Below, in pieces: positions 20,605 to 27,888 of a stretch of DNA of 64,000 bases (its first letter is position 1; every line of letters starts with the position of its first letter). The DNA lies in NCBI RefSeq assembly GCF_006352065.1, contig NZ_CP040915.1:1116001-1180000 (forward strand). Direction: 5' to 3'. The notes below the pieces were generated by a model that was given only the letters and a program-made list of their open reading frames with translations, made no database searches and was not told where the DNA came from. This stretch comes from Georgenia yuyongxinii. GTDB taxonomy: Bacteria; Actinomycetota; Actinomycetes; Actinomycetales; Actinomycetaceae. Both the position numbers and the translations under genes were made by a program.

Positions 20605-21276
20605 TCAGCCATAGTCATGCATCACGGCGAACAACTCCCGCAGCGCTCGCACGAGGCAGAACCGCGCGTCCGCGAGGGCGTCATGCGCCTTCCGTTTCTG
20701 CGTGTGGTGCCATTCAGCCGGGACACTCAAGAGTTCGTACTGGCGTTCGGTCCTCGGTCCAGAGTCCTTTGTCCACATGTACTCGCCGATTGCGCTGTTG
20801 TAGGCGCGGTTGGCGTCCTCTACGGCGTCGAATTTGGTCTTGAGTGCAACCGTCTTGATCTCGCGGCTGTCCCGATCCCAGCGCCGCCAGCGGTCCTCGA
20901 TCTGGCGTGAGAGGTTAACGGGGAATCGGTTGTGGTCGACGTCCTCGACCAGGGTTTCGAAGAACTCACTGTCGACCGTCCACCCGTCGAGCAGTTCGGT
21001 GATGAGGTGGACGTCCTTGCGGGCCTGCTGCCGGTCCCTCTCAACTTGTTCCCGTGCCCTGGCCAACTGCTGCTCGTTCAACCGCGCCTTGACGGTGGCG
21101 ACGGTGAGTAGCGGCGCGAGGATCAGCAGACCTAGCACGGTGACCCAGCCGGCGATCCCGTGCTGGTCCATCCACGCGGGGACATCCGGGATGAACATCG
21201 CGAGCAGTCCTGCAACACCACCGATGCCTGCGATCCAGTTCACGGAGGTAGTTACGGACTTGGCGGCGTTCGGCAT
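20605..21276 (-). CDS. two-TM protein with cytoplasmic helical domain, unknown function
   Basis: Predicted 223 aa from ATG 21276. Two TM segments (about 13-31 and 41-61, IAGWVTVLGLLILAPLLTV) precede a long charged helix (about 62-90, NEQQLARAREQVERDRQQARK), probably a coiled coil, and a helical C-terminal domain rich in Trp/Arg/Tyr. No family was recognised. The base composition is lower in GC than chromosomal genes. It neighbours the vsr gene divergently. An accessory or defence role is only a guess from location. Confidence 0.7.
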   Translation of the reverse strand: MPNAAKSVTTSVNWIAGIGGVAGLLAMFIPDVPAWMDQHGIAGWVTVLGLLILAPLLTVATVKARLNEQQLARAREQVERDRQQARKDVHLITELLDGWTVDSEFFETLVEDVDHNRFPVNLSRQIEDRWRRWDRDSREIKTVALKTKFDAVEDANRAYNSAIGEYMWTKDSGPRTERQYELLSVPAEWHHTQKRKAHDALADARFCLVRALRELFAVMHDYG

Positions 21277-21424
21277 GGCCGGAGCCTACGACGAAGGAGC
21301 GCGCTCCTCGTCGCGGCGGATCACAGAAGCCGCAGTAGGAGCTCCGGTGCCTCTCCAACGCTAACGGCGACAACGGCACGTCACCTCGCTGGGATGCGTG
21401 AGGGCGACGAAGTAGGTTGCTTCC

Positions 21425-21898
21425 ATGCCTGCGGGTGCAGCCCCGGACGCTCCGACGCCGGAGAAGCGCCGGGCGATGCAGCTCCAACGCACGAAGGACA
21501 CCGGGCCGGAAGTTGCCTTGCGTCGTGCCCTTCACCGGCGGGGTCTGAGGTTCCGTCTTCACCGCCAAGTGGTTGACGGTCTCCGTCGTACCGTCGACAT
21601 CGTCTTCCCGACCGAGAGGGTTGCAGTCGACGTTCGTGGTTGCTTCTGGCATGGCTGCGAGGAGCACTGCCGCCGGGGCACGCGGAATGTGTCTTGGTGG
21701 GAGTCGAAGTTGGCGGCGAACGTTGCTCGGGACCGGGACACCGAGTACCGGCTACGTGCGGCGGGGTGGGAGGTGCTCGTCGTGTGGGAGCACGAAGCGC
21801 CGGAGGTGGCGGCTGCTCGGGTGGAGCTGTCGGTCCGGGAGAGGCGCGAGATCAGACCTGAAGCCGCTGGCGGAGGTACTCCTCAACGTCGCGAGTGA
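21425..21898 (+). CDS. vsr: very short patch repair endonuclease (Vsr)
   Basis: Predicted 157 aa from ATG 21425. The Vsr signature is clear: RRAMQLQRTKDTGPEVALRRAL, then GLRFRLHRQV, VDIVFPTERVAVDVRGCFWHG, CEEHCRRG and WWESKLAANVARD, including the catalytic Asp and the Cys/His zinc ligands. It nicks next to T in T:G mismatches created by deamination of 5-methylcytosine, protecting the methylated sites of the adjacent methyltransferase. Its last 47 nt overlap the 3' end of the convergent restriction endonuclease gene. Confidence 0.92.
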   Translation: MPAGAAPDAPTPEKRRAMQLQRTKDTGPEVALRRALHRRGLRFRLHRQVVDGLRRTVDIVFPTERVAVDVRGCFWHGCEEHCRRGTRNVSWWESKLAANVARDRDTEYRLRAAGWEVLVVWEHEAPEVAAARVELSVRERREIRPEAAGGGTPQRRE

Positions 21899-22466
21899 TG
21901 TCCTCGGCTGTCTCCCTCCGAACGGCCAGGTTCGCAGCGTGTGCGCGTCCAGGGTGGAGCGTGTCCCAGCGGGAACGCTGCCCCGCGAACCTCCCGCTTC
22001 CGGCGGCGTTGCTTCCGAAACCATCGACTACTTGGTTCCAGACCGGGGCGAAGCGGTTGATGAGGATGCTCTCGCCAAGCGGGATCCAGATTGACTCGAC
22101 AACGAGCCACCGGCAGTGGAAGTCGGCGACGTCGAGGTTCTCCGCCGCAAGGATGCTCTTGCGATGGCTACGAAGCCGCGAGGAGAGAGACTTGGTGGCG
22201 TCGCTGCTAGTGACAACGAGCCCCTTGCGGCCTCCCTCCGGGATTGCCTTGCCGACGTAGATCGGTTGCCTGAACTGGCCTTCGCGGTTCCGGTCGGCGA
22301 TGAGGGAGTAGATGGGGAGATCGCCGGTGTAGTAGATCGCGTAGACGCCCGCTCCGTTGAAAGAAGCGATGTCGGTCATCGGCGTTGGAGTGGAGGACAG
22401 GATGCGCCGCTCGATGCTCTCGCCGAGGTGCTCGATCTCCAACGGGTTGTAGGGCCTCTCGCTCAT
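21852..22466 (-). CDS. Eco29kI family (GIY-YIG) type II restriction endonuclease
   Basis: Predicted 204 aa from ATG 22466. The GIY-YIG core is visible as GVYAIYYTG (about 40-48) and PIYVGKA (about 71-77), followed by a conserved Arg region (LSSRLRSHRKSI) and a Glu/Asn-containing segment (WIPLGESILINRFAPVWNQV). The overall length and order match Eco29kI-type enzymes, which cut CCGCGG in the characterised member; specificity here is not proven. The start overlaps the methyltransferase stop by 4 nt (ATGA), so methylase is translated first. The tail overlaps vsr. Confidence 0.88.
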   Translation of the reverse strand: MSERPYNPLEIEHLGESIERRILSSTPTPMTDIASFNGAGVYAIYYTGDLPIYSLIADRNREGQFRQPIYVGKAIPEGGRKGLVVTSSDATKSLSSRLRSHRKSILAAENLDVADFHCRWLVVESIWIPLGESILINRFAPVWNQVVDGFGSNAAGSGRFAGQRSRWDTLHPGRAHAANLAVRRETAEDITRDVEEYLRQRLQV

Positions 22467-23704
22467 GCCGTCGCTTCGTCTTCAACCGCGCTCAGCCCCG
22501 CAGCGCGGAGTTCCGCCGATGCCGCGCGGAAGTCTGCGAGCGCGATGTGTTCGGCCACGCTTCCGGCGACCTTCTGAGCGAGCAGGACGGGCACGGCGTT
22601 GCCGAGTTGACGCATCGCTTCGCCCCAGCTGCCGTGAAGCTCGTACCGGTCAGGGAACGTCTGCAACCGCGCGGACTCGCGAACAGTGAAGTAACGCACG
22701 CTGCCATCCGGCCGTCGGAGCATGTTCTCTCCGCCGGGGACGCCGTGAACACCAGCCTTCAACGCCTTCGCGGGCAGGTCGATGTGACTTCCGGTGTGTC
22801 CCGGGTACGACCGCGCCCCCGGCTGGAGTACGTGATTCAGATGCTTGCGGCTGCCGTTCGTGGTCGGCTCCGGAAGATCGGCGATGGCATCCCGAACGGT
22901 GCGCCAGGGGCGATCCAGGTCCTCGGCGGGAACGTCTCGTAGTGCCGTGACCCGCGATGCGAGTCGCGCGGGGATCTCCTTGGGTCGGCTGCGCTTCGCG
23001 ATGCGGTGCCGCTCCCAGTAGTCGCCGGTCACCCACTGGTTGTGTAGGAGGGCGTCCTGCGAGTGGGTGGGTGAAGGGAATGACCACTCCGCGTCGATGT
23101 CTGCACGGAAGCCGACGAAGAAGATGCGGTGTCGCTGCTGCGGGACGCCGTAGTCCGCCGCGTTCACGACCGTAGGAACGACCTTGTACGTGAGGTCTTC
23201 CTGCGTCGCGCCGGTGTGCTCACTCTGGAGTCTCTGGAGGTGGTCTAGCCAGGTCTCGTTCTCTCGGCTAGTGATTTCTGGGTGCTCCAGGCGCAGGAGG
23301 ACGTACTGGTAGTAGTTCGCGAATGCAGCACGTGTGAGGCCGCGAACGTTCTCGATCAGGAACGCCTTTGGGCGCAACGCGCGGATGACTTCAATGGCGG
23401 CAGGGAACATGTCCCGCTTGTCGTCAGCCGCGCGCGCCTTGCCACCGGTGCTGAACGGCTGGCAGGGAGGTCCTCCCGCCACAAGGTCAACCGCCGGCGT
23501 TCGGAGTGCGTCCCACTCGACTGAGCGGACATCTCCCTCGATCACGTCCCAAGAGGCCACGAGCGGGTAGCCAGCGGCCTTGTTCTCGCGGATCGTGTCG
23601 CAAGCCCACCGGTCCCACTCGACGACGGCGGCGGGCTCGAAACCGGCCAGTTCACAACCGAGTGCCAGTCCACCGGCACCTGCGAAGAGTTCTACGGAGC
23701 GCAC
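22463..23704 (-). CDS. DNA (cytosine-5) methyltransferase
   Basis: Predicted 413 aa with GTG 23704 chosen because motif I begins at once (VRSVELFAGAGG). A longer start at GTG 23749 is possible. Other motifs: VVEWDRWAC, LVAGGPPCQPFSTGGKA (catalytic Cys), FLIENVRG, VPQQRHRIFFVGF, then the target-recognition region, then RLQTFPDRY and MRQLGNAVPVLLAQKV. It transfers methyl from SAM to cytosine C5 and guards against the downstream endonuclease. The organisation M-R with vsr opposite is a complete type II m5C system. Confidence 0.92.
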   Translation of the reverse strand: MRSVELFAGAGGLALGCELAGFEPAAVVEWDRWACDTIRENKAAGYPLVASWDVIEGDVRSVEWDALRTPAVDLVAGGPPCQPFSTGGKARAADDKRDMFPAAIEVIRALRPKAFLIENVRGLTRAAFANYYQYVLLRLEHPEITSRENETWLDHLQRLQSEHTGATQEDLTYKVVPTVVNAADYGVPQQRHRIFFVGFRADIDAEWSFPSPTHSQDALLHNQWVTGDYWERHRIAKRSRPKEIPARLASRVTALRDVPAEDLDRPWRTVRDAIADLPEPTTNGSRKHLNHVLQPGARSYPGHTGSHIDLPAKALKAGVHGVPGGENMLRRPDGSVRYFTVRESARLQTFPDRYELHGSWGEAMRQLGNAVPVLLAQKVAGSVAEHIALADFRAASAELRAAGLSAVEDEATA

Positions 23705-23851
23705 GTGGCGAGGGTATCGGCCCCGACTGACGTGCTCTGTCACCGACACCCATGGTGGACACTGCGGCGCACCGTACAGGTGCCCCTGACACAAGAACAC
23801 GTGCGGGCCTGCGTGCTGCGGGCGTTGGGGGGTACGCCGCAACAACAGAAG

Positions 23852-23890
23852 GCCCCCGCCCGGAACGTGTGAACGCTCCAGACGGGGGCT
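23852..23890 (-). terminator. hairpin downstream of the 103-aa gene
   Basis: On the minus strand the arms GCCCCCGTCTGGA and TCCGGGCGGGGGC pair with two G-U-type mismatches around a 13-nt loop and are followed by CTTCTGTTGTTG. This is the most classical intrinsic terminator in the element. It separates the 103-aa gene from the methyltransferase, which must therefore have its own promoter. Confidence 0.72.
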
Positions 23891-23905
23891 CGGCGTGCGC
23901 GCCGA

Positions 23906-24217
23906 TCAGAGACGGCGACGTGCGGCGTACCGGGCTCGGGTGGTGAGGTCGGAGATGCTGCGCTCATCGTTGACCATGGCACCGCGCGCTGTGCGCTCGC
24001 GCCTGAGCTGCGCGAGGGGAGTGTCGGGCGAGGGGGTCTCGCCGTCGATCTCGGCCAGGTCGGCCAGGGTGTCGACGTAGCGCCGGGCGAGTGCCGCCAA
24101 GTCACGTCCGGAGCGAGTCTCGTCCAGGGCGGATGCGAGCCGGTCCCGGAGAGCGACCAGCGCGTCCCGCCGGGTGCCGGTACGGGATGCGGTCAAGATG
24201 GGGCCATCGGTGGCCAT
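23906..24217 (-). CDS. small helical protein of actinophage type, unknown function
   Basis: Predicted 103 aa from ATG 24217 with a strong ribosome site (GAGAGGAGG). Opening TASRTGTRRDALVALRDRLASALDETRSGRDLAALARRYVDT resembles small proteins that sit near terminase genes in actinophages, but no terminase is present here. It is helical, basic at the C-terminus (RARYAARRRL) and possibly DNA-binding. Function unknown. A terminator hairpin follows. Confidence 0.65.
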   Translation of the reverse strand: MATDGPILTASRTGTRRDALVALRDRLASALDETRSGRDLAALARRYVDTLADLAEIDGETPSPDTPLAQLRRERTARGAMVNDERSISDLTTRARYAARRRL

Positions 24218-24385
24218 CGGGCCTCCTCTCGGAGGTAGTCGGGGGGATGTGGAAACAGCGTGCAGAGGTCGATTTAACCAAAGTTGAGCCTGTGCGGGCG
24301 AGCCGGGAGGGAGGGGGTCCTACCACCCCGGGGGCCGCGAGTCAACCGCGACATCGTCGCAGGTCAGCGGGCTCGGCGGGCTCGG

Positions 24386-24420
24386 GCGGGAGCCGGTCCC
24401 GTCGTGGGTCCGGCTCCCGC
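24386..24420 (-). terminator. hairpin downstream of the 291-aa gene
   Basis: GCGGGAGCCGG (24386-24396) and CCGGCTCCCGC (24410-24420) are perfect 11-bp arms with a 13-nt loop, starting 17 nt past the stop of the minus-strand gene. No long U-tract is present. Confidence 0.65.
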
Positions 24421-24437
24421 TCGCGGTCACGCCTCGG

Positions 24438-25313
24438 TCAGACCTCGGTGCCGGACGGGCGCGGGCTCGACGGCGGAGCGAAGTAGCCACCACCAGAGTC
24501 CCGGTTGAGGGAGTAGGAGACCCCTCCGCCGCTGGCGTGAGGGATCACGTTGCCGAGCGTCGGCACGTCGTCGTCGTCGCCGTCGTCGTCCGGGATGAGT
24601 CCAGCCTCGGCGGCTGTCGTCGGGTCGGAGAAGTCCAGGAAGCGCCGACCCTTGCGGAAGTGCGCCAGGATGGTCGGCCCGTCCAGGCGGGCGAGCGTCG
24701 CGCCAGAGAACCACGGCAACGCATCGTCGCCGCGCTCGTAGCCGAGAAGCACGAAGCGGAGCGCGTCGGCCCGGCGCAGGGTGTCCAGGTGGGCGGGGTC
24801 CAGGGCACGGGCCAGGGCGGCGGCGTCCTCGGTGCGTCCGGCCCGGAGGAGAGCCTCGGGAGTGTCGGCGTCGGTGGTCACCTCGGCGGCGGCGGCGAAG
24901 ATCTCCACCACCGGGGTAACGATCTTGTTCTCGATCTCGGCGAGAATGTCATCCGCAAAGTCTCGGGCGGTGCTGGCGAAGATGTACGCGGAAGACTCGG
25001 CAGCCGTCCGGAGCGCTTGCAGCCGGATCTCGCGGACAGCCGCCACGGTGAATGTCTCGGGCTTGGTCCAGTTCTTGAGCGTGCCAGCGGCGATGGCGTG
25101 CGCGAGATCCCTCACGCCGGTCTGTCCCTCGGCGGCGACGCGGGTGGCCTCGGCGGCGACGGCGATGGCGTGCTGGCGAGCCTTGGTCACGTCCTCGGGA
25201 AGCGTGAGCGTGCCATCTGCGACGTACTGGCGAAGGTTGCGATCCAGTTGGCGGACAGACTGAGAGACGCCGAACGCGCCGAGAGTGACGGAGGTGTCGT
25301 AAGTGGTGGTCAT
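24438..25313 (-). CDS. hypothetical protein, helical with acidic C-terminal tail
   Basis: Predicted 291 aa from ATG 25313, with TAGGAGCG upstream. N-terminal half: VTLGAFGVSQSVRQLDRN, then long alanine-rich helices; middle: LDPAHLDTLRRADALRFVL. A run of Asp (DDDGDDDDV) and a glycine/serine tail (SGGGVSYSLNRDSGGGYF) end the protein. No family was recognised. It begins 11 nt after the stop of a 63-aa gene, forming a three-gene minus-strand unit. Composition suggests a structural or DNA-mimicking protein no more than any other role. Confidence 0.65.
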   Translation of the reverse strand: MTTTYDTSVTLGAFGVSQSVRQLDRNLRQYVADGTLTLPEDVTKARQHAIAVAAEATRVAAEGQTGVRDLAHAIAAGTLKNWTKPETFTVAAVREIRLQALRTAAESSAYIFASTARDFADDILAEIENKIVTPVVEIFAAAAEVTTDADTPEALLRAGRTEDAAALARALDPAHLDTLRRADALRFVLLGYERGDDALPWFSGATLARLDGPTILAHFRKGRRFLDFSDPTTAAEAGLIPDDDGDDDDVPTLGNVIPHASGGGVSYSLNRDSGGGYFAPPSSPRPSGTEV

Positions 25314-25324
25314 GGTGTGCGCTC

Positions 25325-25516
25325 CTAGTTGTGAGAGGTGGTGCTGTCCGGCTCGGTGCCGGAGGTCGTGGGGTCGGTCGTCGGGAGACCGAAGAAGCGG
25401 AGAGCCGCGTCCGAGCGGGCCTCGGCGTGCTGGCGGTCGGCCTCCGGCTCGGCGGAGGGCTCCCGGGGTGCCATGCCGAAGATCTCCAGCGCGCGTGTGT
25501 TGTCGTCGGCACTCAC
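25325..25516 (-). CDS. 63-residue hypothetical protein
   Basis: GTG 25516 starts the frame (VSADDNTRALEIFGMAP) and overlaps the stop of the upstream 99-aa gene by 4 nt (GTGA), which supports it as real. The sequence has two short similar motifs, ALEIFGMAP and ALRFFGLPT, spaced by an acidic linker. No family was recognised. Confidence 0.6.
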   Translation of the reverse strand: MSADDNTRALEIFGMAPREPSAEPEADRQHAEARSDAALRFFGLPTTDPTTSGTEPDSTTSHN

Positions 25517-25812
25517 GCGGCGTCCTCGGTGGGCGGCTCGGTGCCCCATTCGCCGGAGAGGATGCGCTCGGCGCACACGCGGGCGACATGCTCGCGCCTC
25601 TCCTCGGTGGTGAGGTCGTAGACCCACGACCAGCGCGGGATGCCACGCCGGAGACGGGTGGGCGCGTGGGCGTGCTGCTGTCGGCCACGGCCACGACGGG
25701 CACGGGGCACCACGTAGCGCTCGTGACGGCGGGTGTGGAAGTAGAGTGCGGCGCGCTGCTCCTCGGTCATGCCGAGGTCAGCGGCCACGCGGTCAACGGG
25801 GGACGTGGTCAT
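25513..25812 (-). CDS. 99-residue hypothetical protein
   Basis: Predicted from ATG 25812 with CTGGAGACAGG upstream. N-terminal DRVAADLGMTEEQRAALYFHTRRHERYV, a very basic centre (RARRGRGRQQHAH) and an acidic end. The leader TTTACACCCCCTGGAG is nearly the same as that of the next upstream gene. No family was recognised. It is translationally coupled to the 63-aa gene. Confidence 0.6.
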   Translation of the reverse strand: MTTSPVDRVAADLGMTEEQRAALYFHTRRHERYVVPRARRGRGRQQHAHAPTRLRRGIPRWSWVYDLTTEERREHVARVCAERILSGEWGTEPPTEDAA

Positions 25813-25836
25813 CCTGTCTCCAGGGGGTGTAAACGG

Positions 25837-26136
25837 TCAGCGACGCCGAGCGACGATGTCGCGGGCGATGTAGCGGGCGAGGACGGCCTCACGGGCCTCC
25901 ACGGGCAGGCGGCACCAGCCGCGCCGGGAGATCTCGCCGAGGATGGCTCGGGGCGTGGTGGTGTTGGTGTCCGTGGGGCTCACGTCGTAGACGAAGCGCG
26001 CGAGGTTGTCGAAGTCGGCAGCCGCGCGGGCCTGCTCGCCGGGCGTGAGGTTGCACGCGGCCACCTCGGCCCACATGGCGGCGAGGTCGAGATCCGGCAC
26101 GGCGACGGGTGTGTCTGGGGTCGTGGGGGTAGTCAT
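25837..26136 (-). CDS. 99-residue hypothetical protein with helical fold
   Basis: Predicted from ATG 26136, chosen because TGGAGCGCAG precedes it; the frame stays open upstream but passes through hairpin sequences. Notable segments: PDLDLAAMWAEVAACNLTP and ILGEISRRGWCRLPVEAREA. The basic C-terminus ends RDIVARRR. Function unknown. The stop-to-start gap to the next gene is 24 nt. Confidence 0.6.
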   Translation of the reverse strand: MTTPTTPDTPVAVPDLDLAAMWAEVAACNLTPGEQARAAADFDNLARFVYDVSPTDTNTTTPRAILGEISRRGWCRLPVEAREAVLARYIARDIVARRR

Positions 26137-26180
26137 CTGCGCTCCAGGGGTGTAAATGGGCCGCTCCAGACGGGGTGAGC

Positions 26181-26311
26181 CCCCGTCCTGCCAGATCTCG
26201 CCAGATGCACGGCAGGACGGGGACGGGGGATCTCGGCGGACCGTGGGAGCGGTCACGGCCCGCCGAGAGAATGGGTGAGCCCCCGTCATCCCTGAGCAAG
26301 ATGACGGGGGC
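26181..26311. terminator. array of three perfect hairpins
   Basis: Stem 1: 26279-26289 with 26301-26311 (11 bp). Stem 2: 26231-26239 with 26260-26268 (9 bp), enclosing an inner CCGTG/CACGG stem. Stem 3: 26181-26192 with 26211-26222 (12 bp). All arms are exact. The array lies between minus-strand genes ending at 26413 and beginning at 26136, so it probably insulates them; processing or regulatory RNA structure is an alternative. Confidence 0.7.
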
Positions 26312-26412
26312 CAGGCGGTGAGCCTCGGGGACTCTCCTGCCCATCGCGCCGGACCAGGGCGCGTGCCTCACCGGGGCCGACAAGGGGGGCCGGTGAGGGG
26401 TCTAGGGGGCCG

Positions 26413-26649
26413 CTACTGGCGGCGCTCGGTGACGGGGTCGGTCTCGGCGAAAGCGTCTAGCACGTCGTCCATGCTGAGACCGTCCGGCAGCGCCGGGATC
26501 TCGACGGATGCGCCCATTTCGGCCAGCGTGCGGCGGGCAGCGATGAGACGTTCGGCCGCGTCGGCGGCGTCATGGTAAACGGCGGTCTCGGCGCGCACGG
26601 CGTCCAGGTTGACAAGCTGCGTAGTGGTCTGCTCGGTCTTGCGGCTCAT
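26413..26649 (-). CDS. 78-residue hypothetical helical protein
   Basis: ATG 26649 overlaps the stop of the upstream 268-aa gene by 4 nt (ATGA). A single long amphipathic helix region (TAVYHDAADAAERLIAARRTLAEMG) is followed by the acidic segment LSMDDVLDAFAETDPV. No family was recognised. Size and coupling fit a small partner of the preceding protein. Confidence 0.6.
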   Translation of the reverse strand: MSRKTEQTTTQLVNLDAVRAETAVYHDAADAAERLIAARRTLAEMGASVEIPALPDGLSMDDVLDAFAETDPVTERRQ

Positions 26650-27452
26650 GCGGGGGCCTCCTGGCGGTCGTCGGTGCGGGCAGTAGCGGGCGAGGTCGAG
26701 ACGGTCACCGGGACAGTCACCGGATGGTCAGCAGAGACGGCGACGCGGGCAGCGGCGAGACGGCCAGCCGTGGCACGCGCGGGGCGATAGCCGAAGTGAC
26801 CGCGCACCTTGACGGGTGAGCCCCATCGGGCAGCCGCAAGCGCACGGAGGACGGTCTCGGGCACGTCACCGGGGCTACCGGCGTCGCGGTAGTGCGTCGT
26901 CAGGTCAGAGCGCCGAAGCCAGGCGTCAAGGTCGAAGCGGGCCAGCCATGCGGCGGCATCGGCGTCGGTGCGGGCCGGTGCGCCGGACGGGAGGTAGTTC
27001 CGGACGTTGCCCATGAGAGACGCGCGGGCACGGCCGGAGCCTCGGAGATCGGCAGCGGTTTCCCGGAGCGCCTTGGCGATCTCCTCGGCGTCGGGCAGAT
27101 TGGCGAGCCGGTCCAGCCGATCACGCTCGCGGACTAGCGCGGGGATGTCGGCGGGCTCGGCGTCGGTGATCTCATCCGTGAGGACGGTGAGCCGGTAGTC
27201 CACGACGGCGGGGTCGGTGTCGTCGGCCAGGCGGCGGAGCATCTCGGCAACGTCGAGCGCGACAGCGTCGGCGGTCACCCGCTCACCGCGCCGGGTGTAG
27301 CCGGAGCCGTTGCGGTAAGTCACGCCGTAGTCAGCGCCGAGCTCGGCGGCGATCTCCTCGGCGGGGAGGTCGCGCACCAGCCAGCCAGCCTGGCGGCGTC
27401 GGATCTCGCGCCGGAGATGCAGCGGGGGCAGAGAGTCAAGGGGCAGGGGCAT
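26646..27452 (-). CDS. 268-residue hypothetical protein
   Basis: Predicted from ATG 27452. Segments: HLRREIRRRQAGWLVRDLPA and EEIAAELGADYGVTYRNGSG suggest an N-terminal helix-turn-helix-like or endonuclease-like region but are not diagnostic. The middle is helical and acidic; the C-terminus is Ala/Val/Thr-rich. No family was recognised. It is coupled with the 78-aa gene and preceded by a 436-bp gap with repeats. Confidence 0.6.
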   Translation of the reverse strand: MPLPLDSLPPLHLRREIRRRQAGWLVRDLPAEEIAAELGADYGVTYRNGSGYTRRGERVTADAVALDVAEMLRRLADDTDPAVVDYRLTVLTDEITDAEPADIPALVRERDRLDRLANLPDAEEIAKALRETAADLRGSGRARASLMGNVRNYLPSGAPARTDADAAAWLARFDLDAWLRRSDLTTHYRDAGSPGDVPETVLRALAAARWGSPVKVRGHFGYRPARATAGRLAAARVAVSADHPVTVPVTVSTSPATARTDDRQEAPA

Positions 27453-27888
27453 GGAGGTGTCCTAGGGGTGTGTGGTGGTGGTGGTGGTGGTCAGATGTGG
27501 TGCCATCGGTGCGCTACTGCTGTCGGGGCGGTGCCGGTCATGACTCCGGCACCAGCCCGCAACGCGCACCACACCCGCTACCTAGGCGGGCTCGCCGGGC
27601 ACCACCCCGGCGAGATCAAGGGGCCAGCCCCGGCTCAACGTTGCAAGCACAACGACGGAGCCGGGGGCCAGCCGGTGCCCCGCTCTCCCGGCGCATCTCC
27701 CGTACAAACGGACGCCGGATCTGAGATGAGAGCGGAGCGGTCTCGGTGCGGGAAGGGTCACCGAGAAGGGGCCAGCACGTCACGCGCGATCCGTCAGGCG
27801 GGGAAGTGGGGCGGCGTGGCGTGCGTGCTGGCAGCACGTGGGAGGGGGCGAGACAGCCACCTCACCTACTAGTGAAAGTGTGACAGCG
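27453..27888. other. 436-bp region without a convincing gene
   Basis: It contains a GGT-type microsatellite at about 27465-27491 next to the start of the 268-aa gene, and a minus-strand hairpin after the zinc-ribbon gene: CCCCGGCTC 27628-27636 pairs with GAGCCGGGG 27658-27666, with an inner CGTTG/CAACG stem. The rest carries no recognisable element. Promoters for the 268-aa gene are expected here. Confidence 0.55.

Noticed and set aside
23852-23890. Second integrase attachment site because of repeated GCCCCCG hairpin sequence
   Set aside because: The repeat is a terminator stem seen after several element genes and has no link to the core CA junctions.
24438-25703. Extended 421-aa form of the 291-aa element gene
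   Set aside because: ATG 25313 has a good ribosome site, and the extension is antisense-like and overlaps two coupled genes in another frame.
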